DNA of 64,000 bases, taken from Candidatus Bathyarchaeota archaeon. Its GTDB lineage: Archaea > Thermoproteota > Bathyarchaeia > Bathyarchaeales > SOJC01. Shown here in pieces: positions 1 through 8,181 of the stretch. Numbering within the stretch: the first letter of the stretch is position 1; every line of letters begins with the position of its first letter. The DNA is taken from positions 49,237 to 113,236 of the forward strand of contig JAOUKM010000003.1 in NCBI GenBank assembly GCA_029882535.1, read 5' to 3'. A program made the translations under genes and the position numbers. A model generated the notes under the pieces. It made no database searches and was not told where the DNA came from. It saw nothing but the letters and a program-made list of their open reading frames with translations.

Positions 1-66
1 TGAAATGTGATCTACTGCTGCGAGTTCATTGAATTTCTTCGTGAGGTTTTTGGTTTCGATCATCAT
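1..66 (-). CDS. ABC transporter ATP-binding protein, N-terminal fragment (cut by window edge)
   Basis: Only the first 22 codons lie in the window. The reading frame starts with two ATG codons at 66-64 and 63-61 and reads MMIETKNLTKKFNELAAVDH, then runs off the edge. The pattern of a short beta strand, then NLTKKF, then AAVD is the usual beginning of an ABC-type ATPase ahead of the Walker A motif, which would lie outside the window. The gene has the same orientation as the MacB-type exporter genes upstream, but 184 bases and a repeat element separate them, so it probably belongs to a second ABC system. The family call rests on the N-terminal pattern alone. Confidence 0.6.
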   Translation of the reverse strand, partial: MMIETKNLTKKFNELAAVDHIS

Positions 67-164
67 GGTACTTACCAAGTTAGACACCAACTGGGTTTAT
101 GTGGTGGGAAGAATCTCAGAGTAAGATATAATCTTTCTTGACAGGGTAGTTCAATAACCTTTAG

Positions 165-211
165 TGGCGCCGCTGGTAGGATTCGAATCCCATCCACAGT
201 GGAGATATCTC
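165..211 (-). repeat. tRNA T-arm-like repeat, copy 1
   Basis: Read on the minus strand, this stretch has AGATATCTCC followed by a segment with the T-arm hallmark GATTCGAATCC and then a tail ending GGCGCCA. It aligns with three other copies at 2867-2914, 7257-7302 and 8182-8226. No matching tRNA 5-prime half or anticodon arm can be found beside it, so it is not an ordinary tRNA gene. It sits between the 3-prime end of the ABC permease gene and the next ABC gene. The T-stem is less well paired than in copies 2 and 3. Confidence 0.6.
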
Positions 212-250
212 TTACATCATCTTCTTTTTCTAAATGCATGCATCATCATC

Positions 251-1534
251 TCACTCATATCTGAGAGCATCTACTGGTTTACGTCTTGAAGCTTGCCAAG
301 CTGGATAGATTGCAAATACTACACTAATTACTACGCCGAATGCAAGGGATCCTATAAGCACTGTTGGAGTTAGAACTGGGGTTATCGTCATTCCACCGAC
401 TGTAGCTGCTTGATTTCCCCCTGACATGCCGAAAGGGCCTCCTCCACTAAAAACTCTTGCAACTACGTTTGCTAAAACCCAACCTGAAGCTATGCCAAAT
501 ATTGCACCCATCAACCCAACTATCACTGCTTCGCTTAAGAAAATGGAAAGCACCGTTCGACTTTTCATGCCTAACGCCTTCAGTATACCTATCTCTCTTG
601 TACGCTCCATCAAAGAAACAATCATAATATTCATTATGCCTATGCCAGCCACCAAAAGTGAGATGGCAGCAATTCCAGCTAAGAAAAGTTCTACGGTGGA
701 GAAAACACTTGACATAATATCAAGCACAGCTATTGAAGAAACGACAGAGACTTGATCGCTAAAGGCTTCATCTATGGCTTCAGAAACACTCTCAATCGTT
801 GTTTTATCATCGTTTTCCAACTGCACAATTATTTGATCACATTCATCGGTTCCAAAGAAACTTTGAGCTTGCGAAATCGGAATGTAAACACTAAAATCTG
901 AAGGCCCAATGCCGAAGCCTCCAATCTCCTTAAGAACAGCCGTAACATGGCCAGTATAAGTCTTAACTTGGTACAGCGAGGGAGTCCAAATGATCTCAAT
1001 TGCATCATTTACATCGAATAATAATGTCCCATTATCCCCGGGGTCACTGACCAACTTCCCAACTACAACTGTTTCATTGTCTGGATCTAAAGGTGTTTCA
1101 CCACGTTCAGCGACAAAAGTGCTACTGTAAATATTAGCATATTTGGCGAAATCTACACCTACAATAGTAACCGTGAGCTCTCCTTCTGTAGAATTAAGGT
1201 TACACAGCTTCTGAATTACAGCCGTTGACATTTCAACATTTTCTATTTCATCGATTATTTTTGTATAATTAACTAGCAATTCGAAATCTGATTCAACTGC
1301 GGTCATTGCGCCAGGATTCATACCGAGGCCTCCCCCAGTAGAAACAATCAATGTGTCGGTTGCGAATCCTGTTTGAAGTTGGTCAGTTATGGTAATTTGG
1401 AGACCTTGGCTAATTGACAGCAAGGCAACGATAGCTGCAATGCCAATGATTACTCCCAGAGTTGTTAAGCCTGCACGGAGTTTCCTTAGTTTTATTGCAC
1501 CGAAAGCGTATGAGAAAACATCACTTATATTCAT
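251..1534 (-). CDS. MacB/FtsX-family ABC transporter permease
   Basis: This 427-residue membrane protein is the permease of a MacB-type ABC exporter. One N-terminal membrane helix (about residues 18-45) is followed by a large extracellular MacB-type domain (about 45-270) and three C-terminal helices of the FtsX fold (about 275-300, 330-355 and 385-410). The motif MERTREIGILKALGM in the cytoplasmic loop is the signature coupling segment of this family. The ATG is preceded by GGTGA at a good distance, and the start lies directly after the stop of the ATPase gene, so the two are translated together. Such exporters move peptides, lipids or drugs; the substrate cannot be read from the sequence. 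The upstream PadR gene suggests regulation by a small ligand. Confidence 0.93.
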   Translation of the reverse strand: MNISDVFSYAFGAIKLRKLRAGLTTLGVIIGIAAIVALLSISQGLQITITDQLQTGFATDTLIVSTGGGLGMNPGAMTAVESDFELLVNYTKIIDEIENVEMSTAVIQKLCNLNSTEGELTVTIVGVDFAKYANIYSSTFVAERGETPLDPDNETVVVGKLVSDPGDNGTLLFDVNDAIEIIWTPSLYQVKTYTGHVTAVLKEIGGFGIGPSDFSVYIPISQAQSFFGTDECDQIIVQLENDDKTTIESVSEAIDEAFSDQVSVVSSIAVLDIMSSVFSTVELFLAGIAAISLLVAGIGIMNIMIVSLMERTREIGILKALGMKSRTVLSIFLSEAVIVGLMGAIFGIASGWVLANVVARVFSGGGPFGMSGGNQAATVGGMTITPVLTPTVLIGSLAFGVVISVVFAIYPAWQASRRKPVDALRYE

Positions 1535-1535
1535 C

Positions 1536-2222
1536 CTAGTTCACCTCTTCCTGAACTATCAAGCCGTCAGCCATGTGCACTATTCTTCCAGCTTGTGATG
1601 CTATGTTCTTGTCATGGGTGATCACTACCGTTGTCATGCCTCTCTTTTTGTTCAATCTATTAACAAGCTCCATTATTTCGTGTGCAGTTTTGGAATCTAT
1701 GTTTCCGGTGGGTTCATCCATTAGGAGAAATTTCGGATTGTTTGCAAGGGCTCTGGCAATTGCCACACGTTGACGTTCACCACCACTGAGTTCAGCCGGT
1801 TTATGGTTAATTCTTTCCTTCAAGCCCACTGATTCGAGGAGTTCTGTGGCGCGTTTCTTTCTCTCTTTCTTGCTCAAGCCGAGTATTGCCATGGTCAATT
1901 CAACATTTCCTCTTGCAGTTAGCCGTGGAATTAGGTTGAAGAATTGAAATACGAAGCCTATTTTACGCCGCAAATCAGCTAATCCGTTGTCATGCAATGT
2001 GGAAATGTCAACGCCTTCTATGAAGACTTTTCCGTCTGTTGACTTGTCCAAGGCACCAATTATATTAAGCAAAGTGGATTTTCCACTTCCAGAAGGGCCG
2101 AGAATTGCGAGAAAATCACCCTTTTCAATTCTCAAATCCACACCCACTAGGGCTTCAACCGGGACCTTTCCAAGCATGTAGGTCTTTCGAAGATTAGCTG
2201 TCTGAATGATTGGTGTTGTCAA
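1536..2222 (-). CDS. MacB/LolD-type ABC transporter ATPase
   Basis: This 228-residue ATPase powers the permease encoded downstream. It has Walker A (GPSGSGKST, about residue 42), the Q-loop region FVFQFFNLIPRLTA, the ABC signature LSGGERQRVAIARAL (about 145), Walker B (FLLMDEPTGNID) and the switch histidine in VVITHD. The length is typical of the LolD/MacB ATPase class. It lies between the PadR regulator (5 bases upstream) and the permease (1 base downstream), which indicates a three-gene operon. The closely related LolD subunits act in bacterial lipoprotein release, but in archaea this class is mostly an exporter of unknown substrate. Confidence 0.95.
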   Translation of the reverse strand: MTTPIIQTANLRKTYMLGKVPVEALVGVDLRIEKGDFLAILGPSGSGKSTLLNIIGALDKSTDGKVFIEGVDISTLHDNGLADLRRKIGFVFQFFNLIPRLTARGNVELTMAILGLSKKERKKRATELLESVGLKERINHKPAELSGGERQRVAIARALANNPKFLLMDEPTGNIDSKTAHEIMELVNRLNKKRGMTTVVITHDKNIASQAGRIVHMADGLIVQEEVN

Positions 2223-2226
2223 CCCG

Positions 2227-2784
2227 TCATCCCTTCTTGATTCTCTCGATTATTTGCTCGAGTTTTTCAGCGCTATCATTCAGAATTTGCGCTACTTCTC
2301 TTGCAGTTTGCGTAGTCAGATTTTCCTTTAGGGTTAGTCGCAGATCGAGGAGTGCAGTAACAAGTCGTCTGGCAGGTTCTCTGATCTCTCGCAGCTTCTC
2401 TCCATTGATGCCCATCTGGAAACCTCCTACTAATATAGGTGCCAAAAACTCCAACTTTTTCCTAAGTCTTTCTCCAAACTTTGCTTGTTCTTCAAAGAAT
2501 TTTTCTCCTTCCTTTGTAAGCTTGTAATGTTTCATTCCAACTTCATCTTTTGGAAGCTCTTTTGTGTAGCCTTTGTTTTGAAGCTGCGCTAGAAGTGGAT
2601 AGATTGATCCAGGACTTGGCTTCCATCGTCCGCCAGTTTCTTTCTCAATTTCATCCACGATCTCTGCTCCTGACATCGGCTTTTCTTTCAGCAGCTTAAG
2701 TACCAAGAATCTAAGGAGACCTCTTGGTACACCTGCTGTGCGCTTCATCCTGCGGTCAAATTCGTGTGGTGGATGCTCGAACAC
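2227..2784 (-). CDS. PadR-family transcriptional regulator
   Basis: This 185-residue protein has an N-terminal winged helix (about residues 15-95) with the PadR signature GLLRFLVLKLL, then SGAEIVDEIEKETGG, then PSPGSIYPLLAQLQNKGY, and a C-terminal alpha-helical region (about 100-185) that serves dimerisation in this family. The GTG start at 2784-2782 follows GGTGAT closely. It is the first gene of an operon with an ABC ATPase and a permease, a classic arrangement in which PadR represses an efflux pump until a ligand binds. Two ATATC-N6-GATAT repeats cover its promoter and start region, so autoregulation is likely. The ligand is unknown. Confidence 0.92.
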   Translation of the reverse strand: MFEHPPHEFDRRMKRTAGVPRGLLRFLVLKLLKEKPMSGAEIVDEIEKETGGRWKPSPGSIYPLLAQLQNKGYTKELPKDEVGMKHYKLTKEGEKFFEEQAKFGERLRKKLEFLAPILVGGFQMGINGEKLREIREPARRLVTALLDLRLTLKENLTTQTAREVAQILNDSAEKLEQIIERIKKG

Positions 2785-2785
2785 T

Positions 2786-2825
2786 ATATCACCAGAGATA
2801 TTGCTAAAGATATCACATGCGATAT
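2786..2825 (-). promoter_or_regulatory. PadR operon promoter with two inverted-repeat operators
   Basis: Two copies of ATATC-N6-GATAT lie at 2786-2801 (spacer ACCAGA) and 2810-2825 (spacer ACATGC), with centres 24 bases apart. The distal copy overlaps a TATA-like GTTATATATC on the minus strand (about 2821-2830), and the proximal copy covers the expected transcription start and the ribosome binding site of the padR gene. PadR proteins bind dyads of this general kind and repress their own operon. The assignment to this PadR is inference from position. Confidence 0.7.
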
Positions 2826-2866
2826 ATAACCTTTTCGTTTAGTCAGTAACTGTAAGAGGAGAATAA

Positions 2867-2914
2867 TGGGTAGCTGGGAGAGATTTGAAGCCTCTCCAAC
2901 TGGAGATATCCCCC
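2867..2914 (-). repeat. tRNA T-arm-like repeat, copy 2
   Basis: On the minus strand it reads GGGGATATCTCC, a short linker, then a hairpin with stem GGAGAG/CTCTCC around GCTTCAAAT, and a tail AGCTACCCA. Relative to copy 3 (stem GGTGGG/CCCACC) the stem bases differ on both sides in a compensating way, which points to a conserved RNA fold. It lies upstream of the padR promoter in the divergent gap before the metallo-hydrolase gene. Confidence 0.6.
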
Positions 2915-3088
2915 GCATGCAATCGAAGTCTATTCTAAAAGTCATAAAAACTGAAGCAGAAGACATACATGCGTATGCATGCAGGTCGATTGTTTTTGAA
3001 TTGAGATTTTGGGTTCAGAACCGTTAAGCTATTCTGCCGATTATGTGAAAGATGTGGTTGAGTGAGAGTTAATGGTGGCGTGGTTGAA

Positions 3089-4441
3089 ATGGTGAGTTTA
3101 ACGTTTTACGGTGGAGTGGATGAGATTGGTGGAAACAAGGTTTTGTTGGAAGATGGCGATGTCAGGGTTTTCTTGGATTTCGGTCAATCTTTCACTTTGG
3201 GTTGTGGATTTTTTACGGGTTGGCTTTCTCCTAGAGGCATCAATGGATTAGGGGATTATTTTGAGTTTGGTTTGCTGCCGAAGTTGAGGGGTTTGTATGC
3301 GGAGGAGCAGCTGCAGTTCACGGATGTTCCTTATGTGAAGTCAAGGTTTGACGCTGTGTTTTTGTCTCACGCGCACTTTGATCACATAGAACATGTCCAG
3401 TTTTTAGATCCAGAGATACCGGTGCATCTTGGTGAGGGCACTAAGCTGTTTTTGGAAGCGATGGAGAAAACCAGCAGCTTCTGTGATTATGGGGAGCATC
3501 GGTTTCAGAGGTTTAGAACTGGAGACAGAATCAAGGTTGGCGACCTTGTGGTGGAGCCTGTTCATGTCGATCATTCGATTCCTGCTGCTTACGGCTTCTT
3601 AGTCCACACGTCTGAAGGCACGATTGTGTATACCGGGGATCTTAGGAGTCATGGTCCCAAGAAGGATATGACTGAAGAGTTTGCTGAAAAGGCGCATACA
3701 TCTGAGCCTGCCGCCATGATATGCGAAGGCACCAGAATGGTTGAAGAGGAGCGGAGAAAGAACTATTCTGAGCAGCAGGTTGAAACGCTAAGCGGCAAAG
3801 TTGTTGCTTCAACCGGTAAGATTGTGTTTGTCACTCGTTACAGTAGGGACATGGACCGGTTCAGAAGTTTCTATAACGTGGCTAAGAACACAGGTAGAAA
3901 GATTGTTATTTCTCCAAAAACGGCTCATTTGCTGAGCAGACTTGTGGAAGACAGACGCCTTGATCTTCCTGACCCGTTGAAGGACGAGAATATTCTGGTT
4001 TACTATAAGCGGAAAAAGTCTGGGAAGTTCGAGGAGAAGGACTATTATGTTTGGGAGCGAGATTTCATGGATAAAATGGCTACGTATGAGTCTGTGCACG
4101 AGAATCAGGGTAAGCTGGTTATGGACTTGGATTTCTATCAGTTTGCAGAACTAATCGACGTTAAGCCGAGTCCAGGCAGCCATTTCATCCACAGCATGAG
4201 CGAACCTTACAGTGAAGAAGATATTGAAGATCAGGTAATGCATAACTGGCTGAACCATTTTGAAATGCAGTTTCATCAGCTGCATGCTTCCGGGCACATG
4301 AATAGACACCAATTGACAGATCTAATCAACTGTATCAAGCCGAAGAGAATATTTCCAGTACACACGGAAAACCAGCATTTATTCAAGAAAAAATGCAGTA
4401 ACGTTCAGACGATAGAATATGGGAGAGAATACACATTATGA
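3089..4441 (+). CDS. Metallo-beta-lactamase-fold hydrolase, RNase J/beta-CASP-like
   Basis: This protein of about 450 residues has the metallo-beta-lactamase core of RNA-processing or related hydrolases. The start region LTFYGGVDEIGGN resembles the N-terminus of RNase J and archaeal beta-CASP enzymes. The metal site is SHAHFDHIEH, with further ligands in VHVDHS, VYTGDLR and a C-terminal HASGHM segment followed by RIFPVHTE. An insertion of about 190 residues (about 190-380) sits where the beta-CASP domain lies. The ATG at 3089 fits homologues best; a GTG at 3062 in frame would add nine residues. It stands alone between the divergent ABC operon and a decayed region. Nuclease activity is inferred from the fold. 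Confidence 0.82.
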   Translation: MVSLTFYGGVDEIGGNKVLLEDGDVRVFLDFGQSFTLGCGFFTGWLSPRGINGLGDYFEFGLLPKLRGLYAEEQLQFTDVPYVKSRFDAVFLSHAHFDHIEHVQFLDPEIPVHLGEGTKLFLEAMEKTSSFCDYGEHRFQRFRTGDRIKVGDLVVEPVHVDHSIPAAYGFLVHTSEGTIVYTGDLRSHGPKKDMTEEFAEKAHTSEPAAMICEGTRMVEEERRKNYSEQQVETLSGKVVASTGKIVFVTRYSRDMDRFRSFYNVAKNTGRKIVISPKTAHLLSRLVEDRRLDLPDPLKDENILVYYKRKKSGKFEEKDYYVWERDFMDKMATYESVHENQGKLVMDLDFYQFAELIDVKPSPGSHFIHSMSEPYSEEDIEDQVMHNWLNHFEMQFHQLHASGHMNRHQLTDLINCIKPKRIFPVHTENQHLFKKKCSNVQTIEYGREYTL

Positions 4442-4630
4442 TGGGATGAGTAGACGTTACGCTTCTTCTGCTTCCATATCTTCTTAATCTATTTCTGATT
4501 CCCAGGATTCGGCGCATGTGGAACATAGTCCCTGATGATTCCGCATTTTTGTCAGCCATCATGGAGGTATCCTCTGCAATCCCCTATTTTTTCAAGGATC
4601 TACGTGCGTGTGTTTTACAAATTTCACTTA

Positions 4631-4965
4631 CTATACATATTTCGCACGCGCTAGATTGTGATATCGGCGAGAAGCGGTACGTGGTCGCTGAAGCTTATTT
4701 CGACCTAAACTCGCTTTGCAAGCCTTCTTAATTGCGCCGGCAAGAATCTTCAGAATTTCTTCCAAACTGTGAAGCTCTTGCGGAATATATAATTCACCTG
4801 AGAGTTCCAACTTAGAGGCTGCAACGTTCAACCCGAGATGGCGAAGCTTATTTTCAATCGTTTTCGGCTTTCGGTCAAATTTTCCAGCCAAAGCCTTAAT
4901 GCTCATGCGTTGCTTTGTAGCTGTTCAATAAGCTGTTTCTCCTCTTCATTGCCCCAATGAGACAT
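4631..4965 (-). pseudogene. Small helix-turn-helix-like protein split by a frameshift
   Basis: Two adjacent frames read as one protein. The upstream piece (4965-4903) is MSHWGNEEEKQLIEQLQSNA and then stops. The downstream piece (4906-4631, 91 residues) continues with MSIKALAGKFDRKPKTIENK, a DNA-binding-like helix pair, and a helical tail with IPQELHSLEEILKILAGA. Stop and start overlap as ATGA, so either a one-base change broke the gene or the second part is made by translational coupling. The joined protein (about 110 residues) resembles small acidic archaeal DNA-binding-like proteins. I recognise the pattern but no named family. Basic residues near the C-terminus look somewhat degraded. Confidence 0.6.
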
Positions 4966-5274
4966 TAGAAATCGCGCTCTAAATGTACTTGTACCAAATT
5001 TTTTTTAGTACAGTACATTTCTTTCAGTTTTCTCTTAATGGGATTTTTGAACCGTAGATGTTTCCAGCCAAACATGACGGTGAGGAATCGTAAACTTTCG
5101 ATTCCCTTTGAAGCAGATACTGCGTTGCTAAATGACCCCTTTTTTGGGTTTGAAACCTTAAACGTTGAGGAGATAGAAATAATCCTTTGCATACAATGGT
5201 TCACATCTTCGCTTGGCAGGAGGAATAAACATGGCAGCGGCGCAGTAGGATTGCGCAGCGAAAGGTGACTAACC
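4966..5274. other. Intergenic stretch without a convincing gene
   Basis: A frame from an ATG at 5074 to a stop at 5266-5268 (64 codons, plus strand) is open. It shows no recognisable motif and its last 20 codons look random. It ends just before the ribosome binding site of the small frame at 5275, so it may be a decayed gene. Nothing else is supported here. Confidence 0.3.
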
Positions 5275-5441
5275 ATGCGTAAAGGTAGCTCAATTGTCCT
5301 TGTCCAGAAAAAAAATTGGGGCAAAGACAATTGAACAGAGGAGAAGGGAATTTTTCGGATAAGACTTGGACTGTTGAAGCTGAATTCGAATACATCTGCA
5401 CCACACCCGACGAAGTCATGTTTTTCCGCAAACGCAAGTGA
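5275..5441 (+). pseudogene. Possible small gene with a frameshift at an A8 run
   Basis: The ATG at 5275 has a very good archaeal ribosome binding site (AAAGGTGA, about 7 bases upstream). The frame MRKGSSIVLVQKKNWGKDN stops at 5332-5334. Another frame then reads FSDKTWTVEAEFEYICTTPD and ends EVMFFRKRK with a stop at 5439-5441; its composition looks like real protein. A run of eight A residues at 5308-5315 lies between the two and is a likely place for an indel or a sequencing error. Joined, the protein would have about 55 residues. I do not recognise a family. Confidence 0.35.
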
Positions 5442-5599
5442 CCACTAAATATTTTTTTCCAGTGTAGCTGGAGAAATGATATAGTGGGCCGGGATAGTGT
5501 GATAAGTCTCGTTTGGAAGTCTCGAAATTCGAGATTTCGCGCGCATTTTGGCAGATTGTAGAATTTAGAAGAATAGAGTTCTTTTGGGAATGATTTTCT

Positions 5600-5881
5600 T
5601 TATTTCAATGTTTTTTGTTTTTTGTGAAATTTCTTTGCTTCTTCTTCCATTTTATCGAGTCTCGTGTAGTAATCTGAAAATTCATTCAAGTGTGCCAGAG
5701 CAATTTTGCCGGTCATTATCGGATCATCATTAGTTACATTAGTGTCGGTATCTATCTTGCCATGTTCGAGCTCTACATCCAGCCCCATTCTAAATTGTTC
5801 AACATCAAACTTGCTCCAGTTTATATTAAGTGCTTCACCTATTTTCTTAGCTTCCTCAGTTGAAAAATGTTTCTTGTTCAT
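5600..5881 (-). CDS. DUF5661 family protein
   Basis: This 93-residue protein matches the pattern of the DUF5661 family, which is found in bacteria and archaea: an N-terminal EEAKKIGEALNINWSKFDVE, a central GLDVELEHGKIDTDTNVT, DDPIMTGKIALAHLNEF and a charged helical end. The whole protein is the domain, with no signal peptide or membrane helix. The function is unknown. It stands alone in an AT-rich region, flanked on both sides by alternating CG tracts (5538-5544 and 5990-5998). It starts with ATG and has no close operon partner. Confidence 0.8.
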   Translation of the reverse strand: MNKKHFSTEEAKKIGEALNINWSKFDVEQFRMGLDVELEHGKIDTDTNVTNDDPIMTGKIALAHLNEFSDYYTRLDKMEEEAKKFHKKQKTLK

Positions 5882-6019
5882 AGTTCTTACTAACTTAATA
5901 GAAAATAAAAATTTATCGCGTCTAGCAAATACCTTTATTCGACTTATCTGATTCGAATTGTTTGAAAGGTTTTAATCTGACATTGATTTGCGCGCGCATT
6001 TAAATTAGAGACTTGCGTC

Positions 6020-7204
6020 TTAATGCGCATTCAGTTTTTTCCGGATTTTTTTCAGAATGCTATTCCAAGCAGATGTTCCATGTTTGCTCTCGAATTCTTT
6101 ACAGCTCATCAAAAAGTCTATGTAGAGCCATCCGTTGTCTACTGCTTTTTCAAGATATTTGAGGACACCATTGTCTTCTCCAATTGCGGCTTTTGCATAG
6201 GCTACGCGGAAGTAGTGTGTGCCGAGCTCTTGAGGCAGTATTTCACGGAGCCATTTCGGCAGTTCTTCTGGTGGTGTCGCAAAGAATTTCTCGTAGCTTT
6301 CGATGGCTTCTTTGTATCGTTTTGCCCTGAAGTGGGCTTGAGCTGTTTCTTCAAGGTGATGGGCCTCGTTAGCGCATGCGTAGTATTGGATGTACTTTCT
6401 CTCCAGTTTGAATCCTACTTTCTCGGCGACCCCGATCGAGCCTAGGTTGTATTCGTCACAGTGCCAACCGACTTGTCTGAAGCCGCTTGACAGAGAGTGG
6501 TCGACGGCTGCTGCAGCTGTGAGAGTGGCCAGTCCCTGTTTTCTGTAGTCTTCACGCGTGTGTATACCGATTTCGCAGGCGTTGCCGCTTACGCAGTCAG
6601 CAATGCTCCAACTGACAATCCGCTTGTCAAGTAATGTGCAGAAGCCGAAGCCTTTCTTCATGAAGTCGGAGATGGAGCCCCAGTTTGTCTTCATCCAACC
6701 CGTTACGTGTTCTGGAATCTCCAAGTGGGGCGTTCGCAGGAGTTTTTCATCTATGCGTTGGATCTGAAATCCCTTTGGAACATGATCCATCCAGTGGTCT
6801 ACTTTCAACTCAGTGCAGACGTAGTGCCTGCGCGCCGTTGTCAGCGGAGTCCTCCCTTGGAATATGATGGGCATCTTTTCCTTCCATGAATCTGGATGGA
6901 AGCCTATTGCAACGTCGGTTTCATCCTTCCTGACAGTGTCTCCGGCGAAAATCCTCGCAAATATGAGTTTGTTCAGAGAGGTGTTGAACTCATCGTTGTT
7001 GTCATATCCTGCCAGGTAGTATCCTTCAACGGTGCACATGAATGCTGTTCTCGGATCCTCGACACGATCTGCATAGACTCTTCCGGGGCTGGTTCCCTCG
7101 ATGACAGCACTCGTGATTAGGTTCCACTCTAATTCCTCGAATAGTGGTTGAACCTTCTGGTAGTCCCTCTTTCTGAGCTCGTGTATCATCCTATTTTGTC
7201 CCAC
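6020..7204 (-). CDS. GNAT-family acetyltransferase with C-terminal TPR-like region
   Basis: This 394-residue protein has an N-terminal lobe, a GNAT domain (about residues 145-260) with the acetyl-CoA loop YRKQGLATLTAAAA and the following segment IGVAEKVGFKLERKY, and a C-terminal helical region (about 275-365) with the TPR-like pattern AQAHFRAKRYKEAIESYEKF. This is the layout of the GNAT_acetyltran type joined to a protein-binding tail. The first codon is GTG at 7204; an ATG five codons later (7189) is equally possible. The acetyl acceptor is unknown. It is read alone, divergent from the DUF998 gene. Confidence 0.8.
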   Translation of the reverse strand: MGQNRMIHELRKRDYQKVQPLFEELEWNLITSAVIEGTSPGRVYADRVEDPRTAFMCTVEGYYLAGYDNNDEFNTSLNKLIFARIFAGDTVRKDETDVAIGFHPDSWKEKMPIIFQGRTPLTTARRHYVCTELKVDHWMDHVPKGFQIQRIDEKLLRTPHLEIPEHVTGWMKTNWGSISDFMKKGFGFCTLLDKRIVSWSIADCVSGNACEIGIHTREDYRKQGLATLTAAAAVDHSLSSGFRQVGWHCDEYNLGSIGVAEKVGFKLERKYIQYYACANEAHHLEETAQAHFRAKRYKEAIESYEKFFATPPEELPKWLREILPQELGTHYFRVAYAKAAIGEDNGVLKYLEKAVDNGWLYIDFLMSCKEFESKHGTSAWNSILKKIRKKLNAH

Positions 7205-7256
7205 AAAGGGACTACAGCCAATTATATGAACTTAACTGCCAAGCTCAAGCTTGCAG

Positions 7257-7302
7257 TGGGCAGGGTGGGATTCGAACCCCACCCACAGTGGAGATATCTC
7301 CC
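7257..7302 (-). repeat. tRNA T-arm-like repeat, copy 3 (best preserved)
   Basis: Minus strand: GGGAGATATCTCC at the 5-prime side, linker ACTGT, then a perfect 7-base-pair stem GGGTGGG/CCCACCC around a loop holding TTCGAA, then CTGCCCA. The palindrome GGAGATATCTCC is at 7290-7301. The T-arm-like hairpin is followed by an acceptor-like tail ending in CCCA, but no 5-prime tRNA half is present. The stem is longer than a normal 5-base-pair T-stem, which argues against a plain tRNA fragment. It lies in the gap between two divergent genes. Confidence 0.65.
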
Positions 7303-7394
7303 AATATCCCTTCCCCCGCAAACTCCCCTTTTTTGTTTAATACACGCGTAGGATTTAAGTGAAGGTGTGATCTAAACATCAAAACGGGGAAATT

Positions 7395-8003
7395 ATGAAC
7401 ATCTTTCAGATTTTAGCAATTTGTGGAATGCTTAGTCCAATCGTATATACCGTTATGTGGATTCTTGGGGGCATTTTGCAGCCAGACTATAGTCATATTC
7501 AAGATGATATTAGTTCACTATTTGCAGTTGGCGCTCCAAACAAAGGACTAATGCAGTCTTTCATTATTGCTTCTAGTGTTTTGCTGTTTGTATTTTACAT
7601 TGGAGTACATGATGGGATAAACAATGGTGGAGGTTCAATTGTAGGACCTGTTTTATTTTTAACTAGTTCAGTTTTGGGAATACTCGTTGCTCTCTTCTTC
7701 CCTCTTGATGCTGGGGGTGAAATAATCACTCTCAGAGGGAAGATGCACCTAATTCTTGTGGTTGGGTCGGGATTATTAACAATTGGTGGGATGGTGGCAC
7801 TGTGGTTTCGATTACAGTTGGTAGAAGTATGGAATACTTTTGCAACCTATTCACTCATTTCCGCGATAGTTTCACTAATTCTTGTAATTATCTCAGGGAT
7901 ATTCATCAGAAGCAAATATAGGGGTCTGCTTGAAAGATTAGGAGTCTATCCCTATCAACTCTACTACTTTGTACTTAGTCTGATGGTTTTTCTGAATAAT
8001 TAA
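7395..8003 (+). CDS. DUF998 family integral membrane protein
   Basis: This 202-residue protein has about six membrane helices (about residues 5-27, 52-72, 82-102, 115-137, 147-170 and 183-200). The N-terminal pattern GMLSPIVYTVMWILGG, then PDYSHIQDDISSLFAVGAP, is the signature of DUF998 proteins, whose function is unknown. The ATG at 7395 follows GGGGAAA. The gene is AT-rich and isolated between repeat copies 3 and 4, in a region with several signs of recent insertion or decay. Confidence 0.8.
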   Translation: MNIFQILAICGMLSPIVYTVMWILGGILQPDYSHIQDDISSLFAVGAPNKGLMQSFIIASSVLLFVFYIGVHDGINNGGGSIVGPVLFLTSSVLGILVALFFPLDAGGEIITLRGKMHLILVVGSGLLTIGGMVALWFRLQLVEVWNTFATYSLISAIVSLILVIISGIFIRSKYRGLLERLGVYPYQLYYFVLSLMVFLNN

Positions 8004-8181
8004 TTATTCAATCAAAATAAATGATAACCGTTTAGTTTTACGCGCGCGCATGTCAACTGTGTAGTTTGCTTTCTCCATACAAGATAGCATCATTTGTTCG
8101 TAATCCCAGATTGAGTGTATTCATCGTACACAGGAGTACATAAATAAGTCTTATATTCATGCGCGCGCGGGTTTGTTGAAG

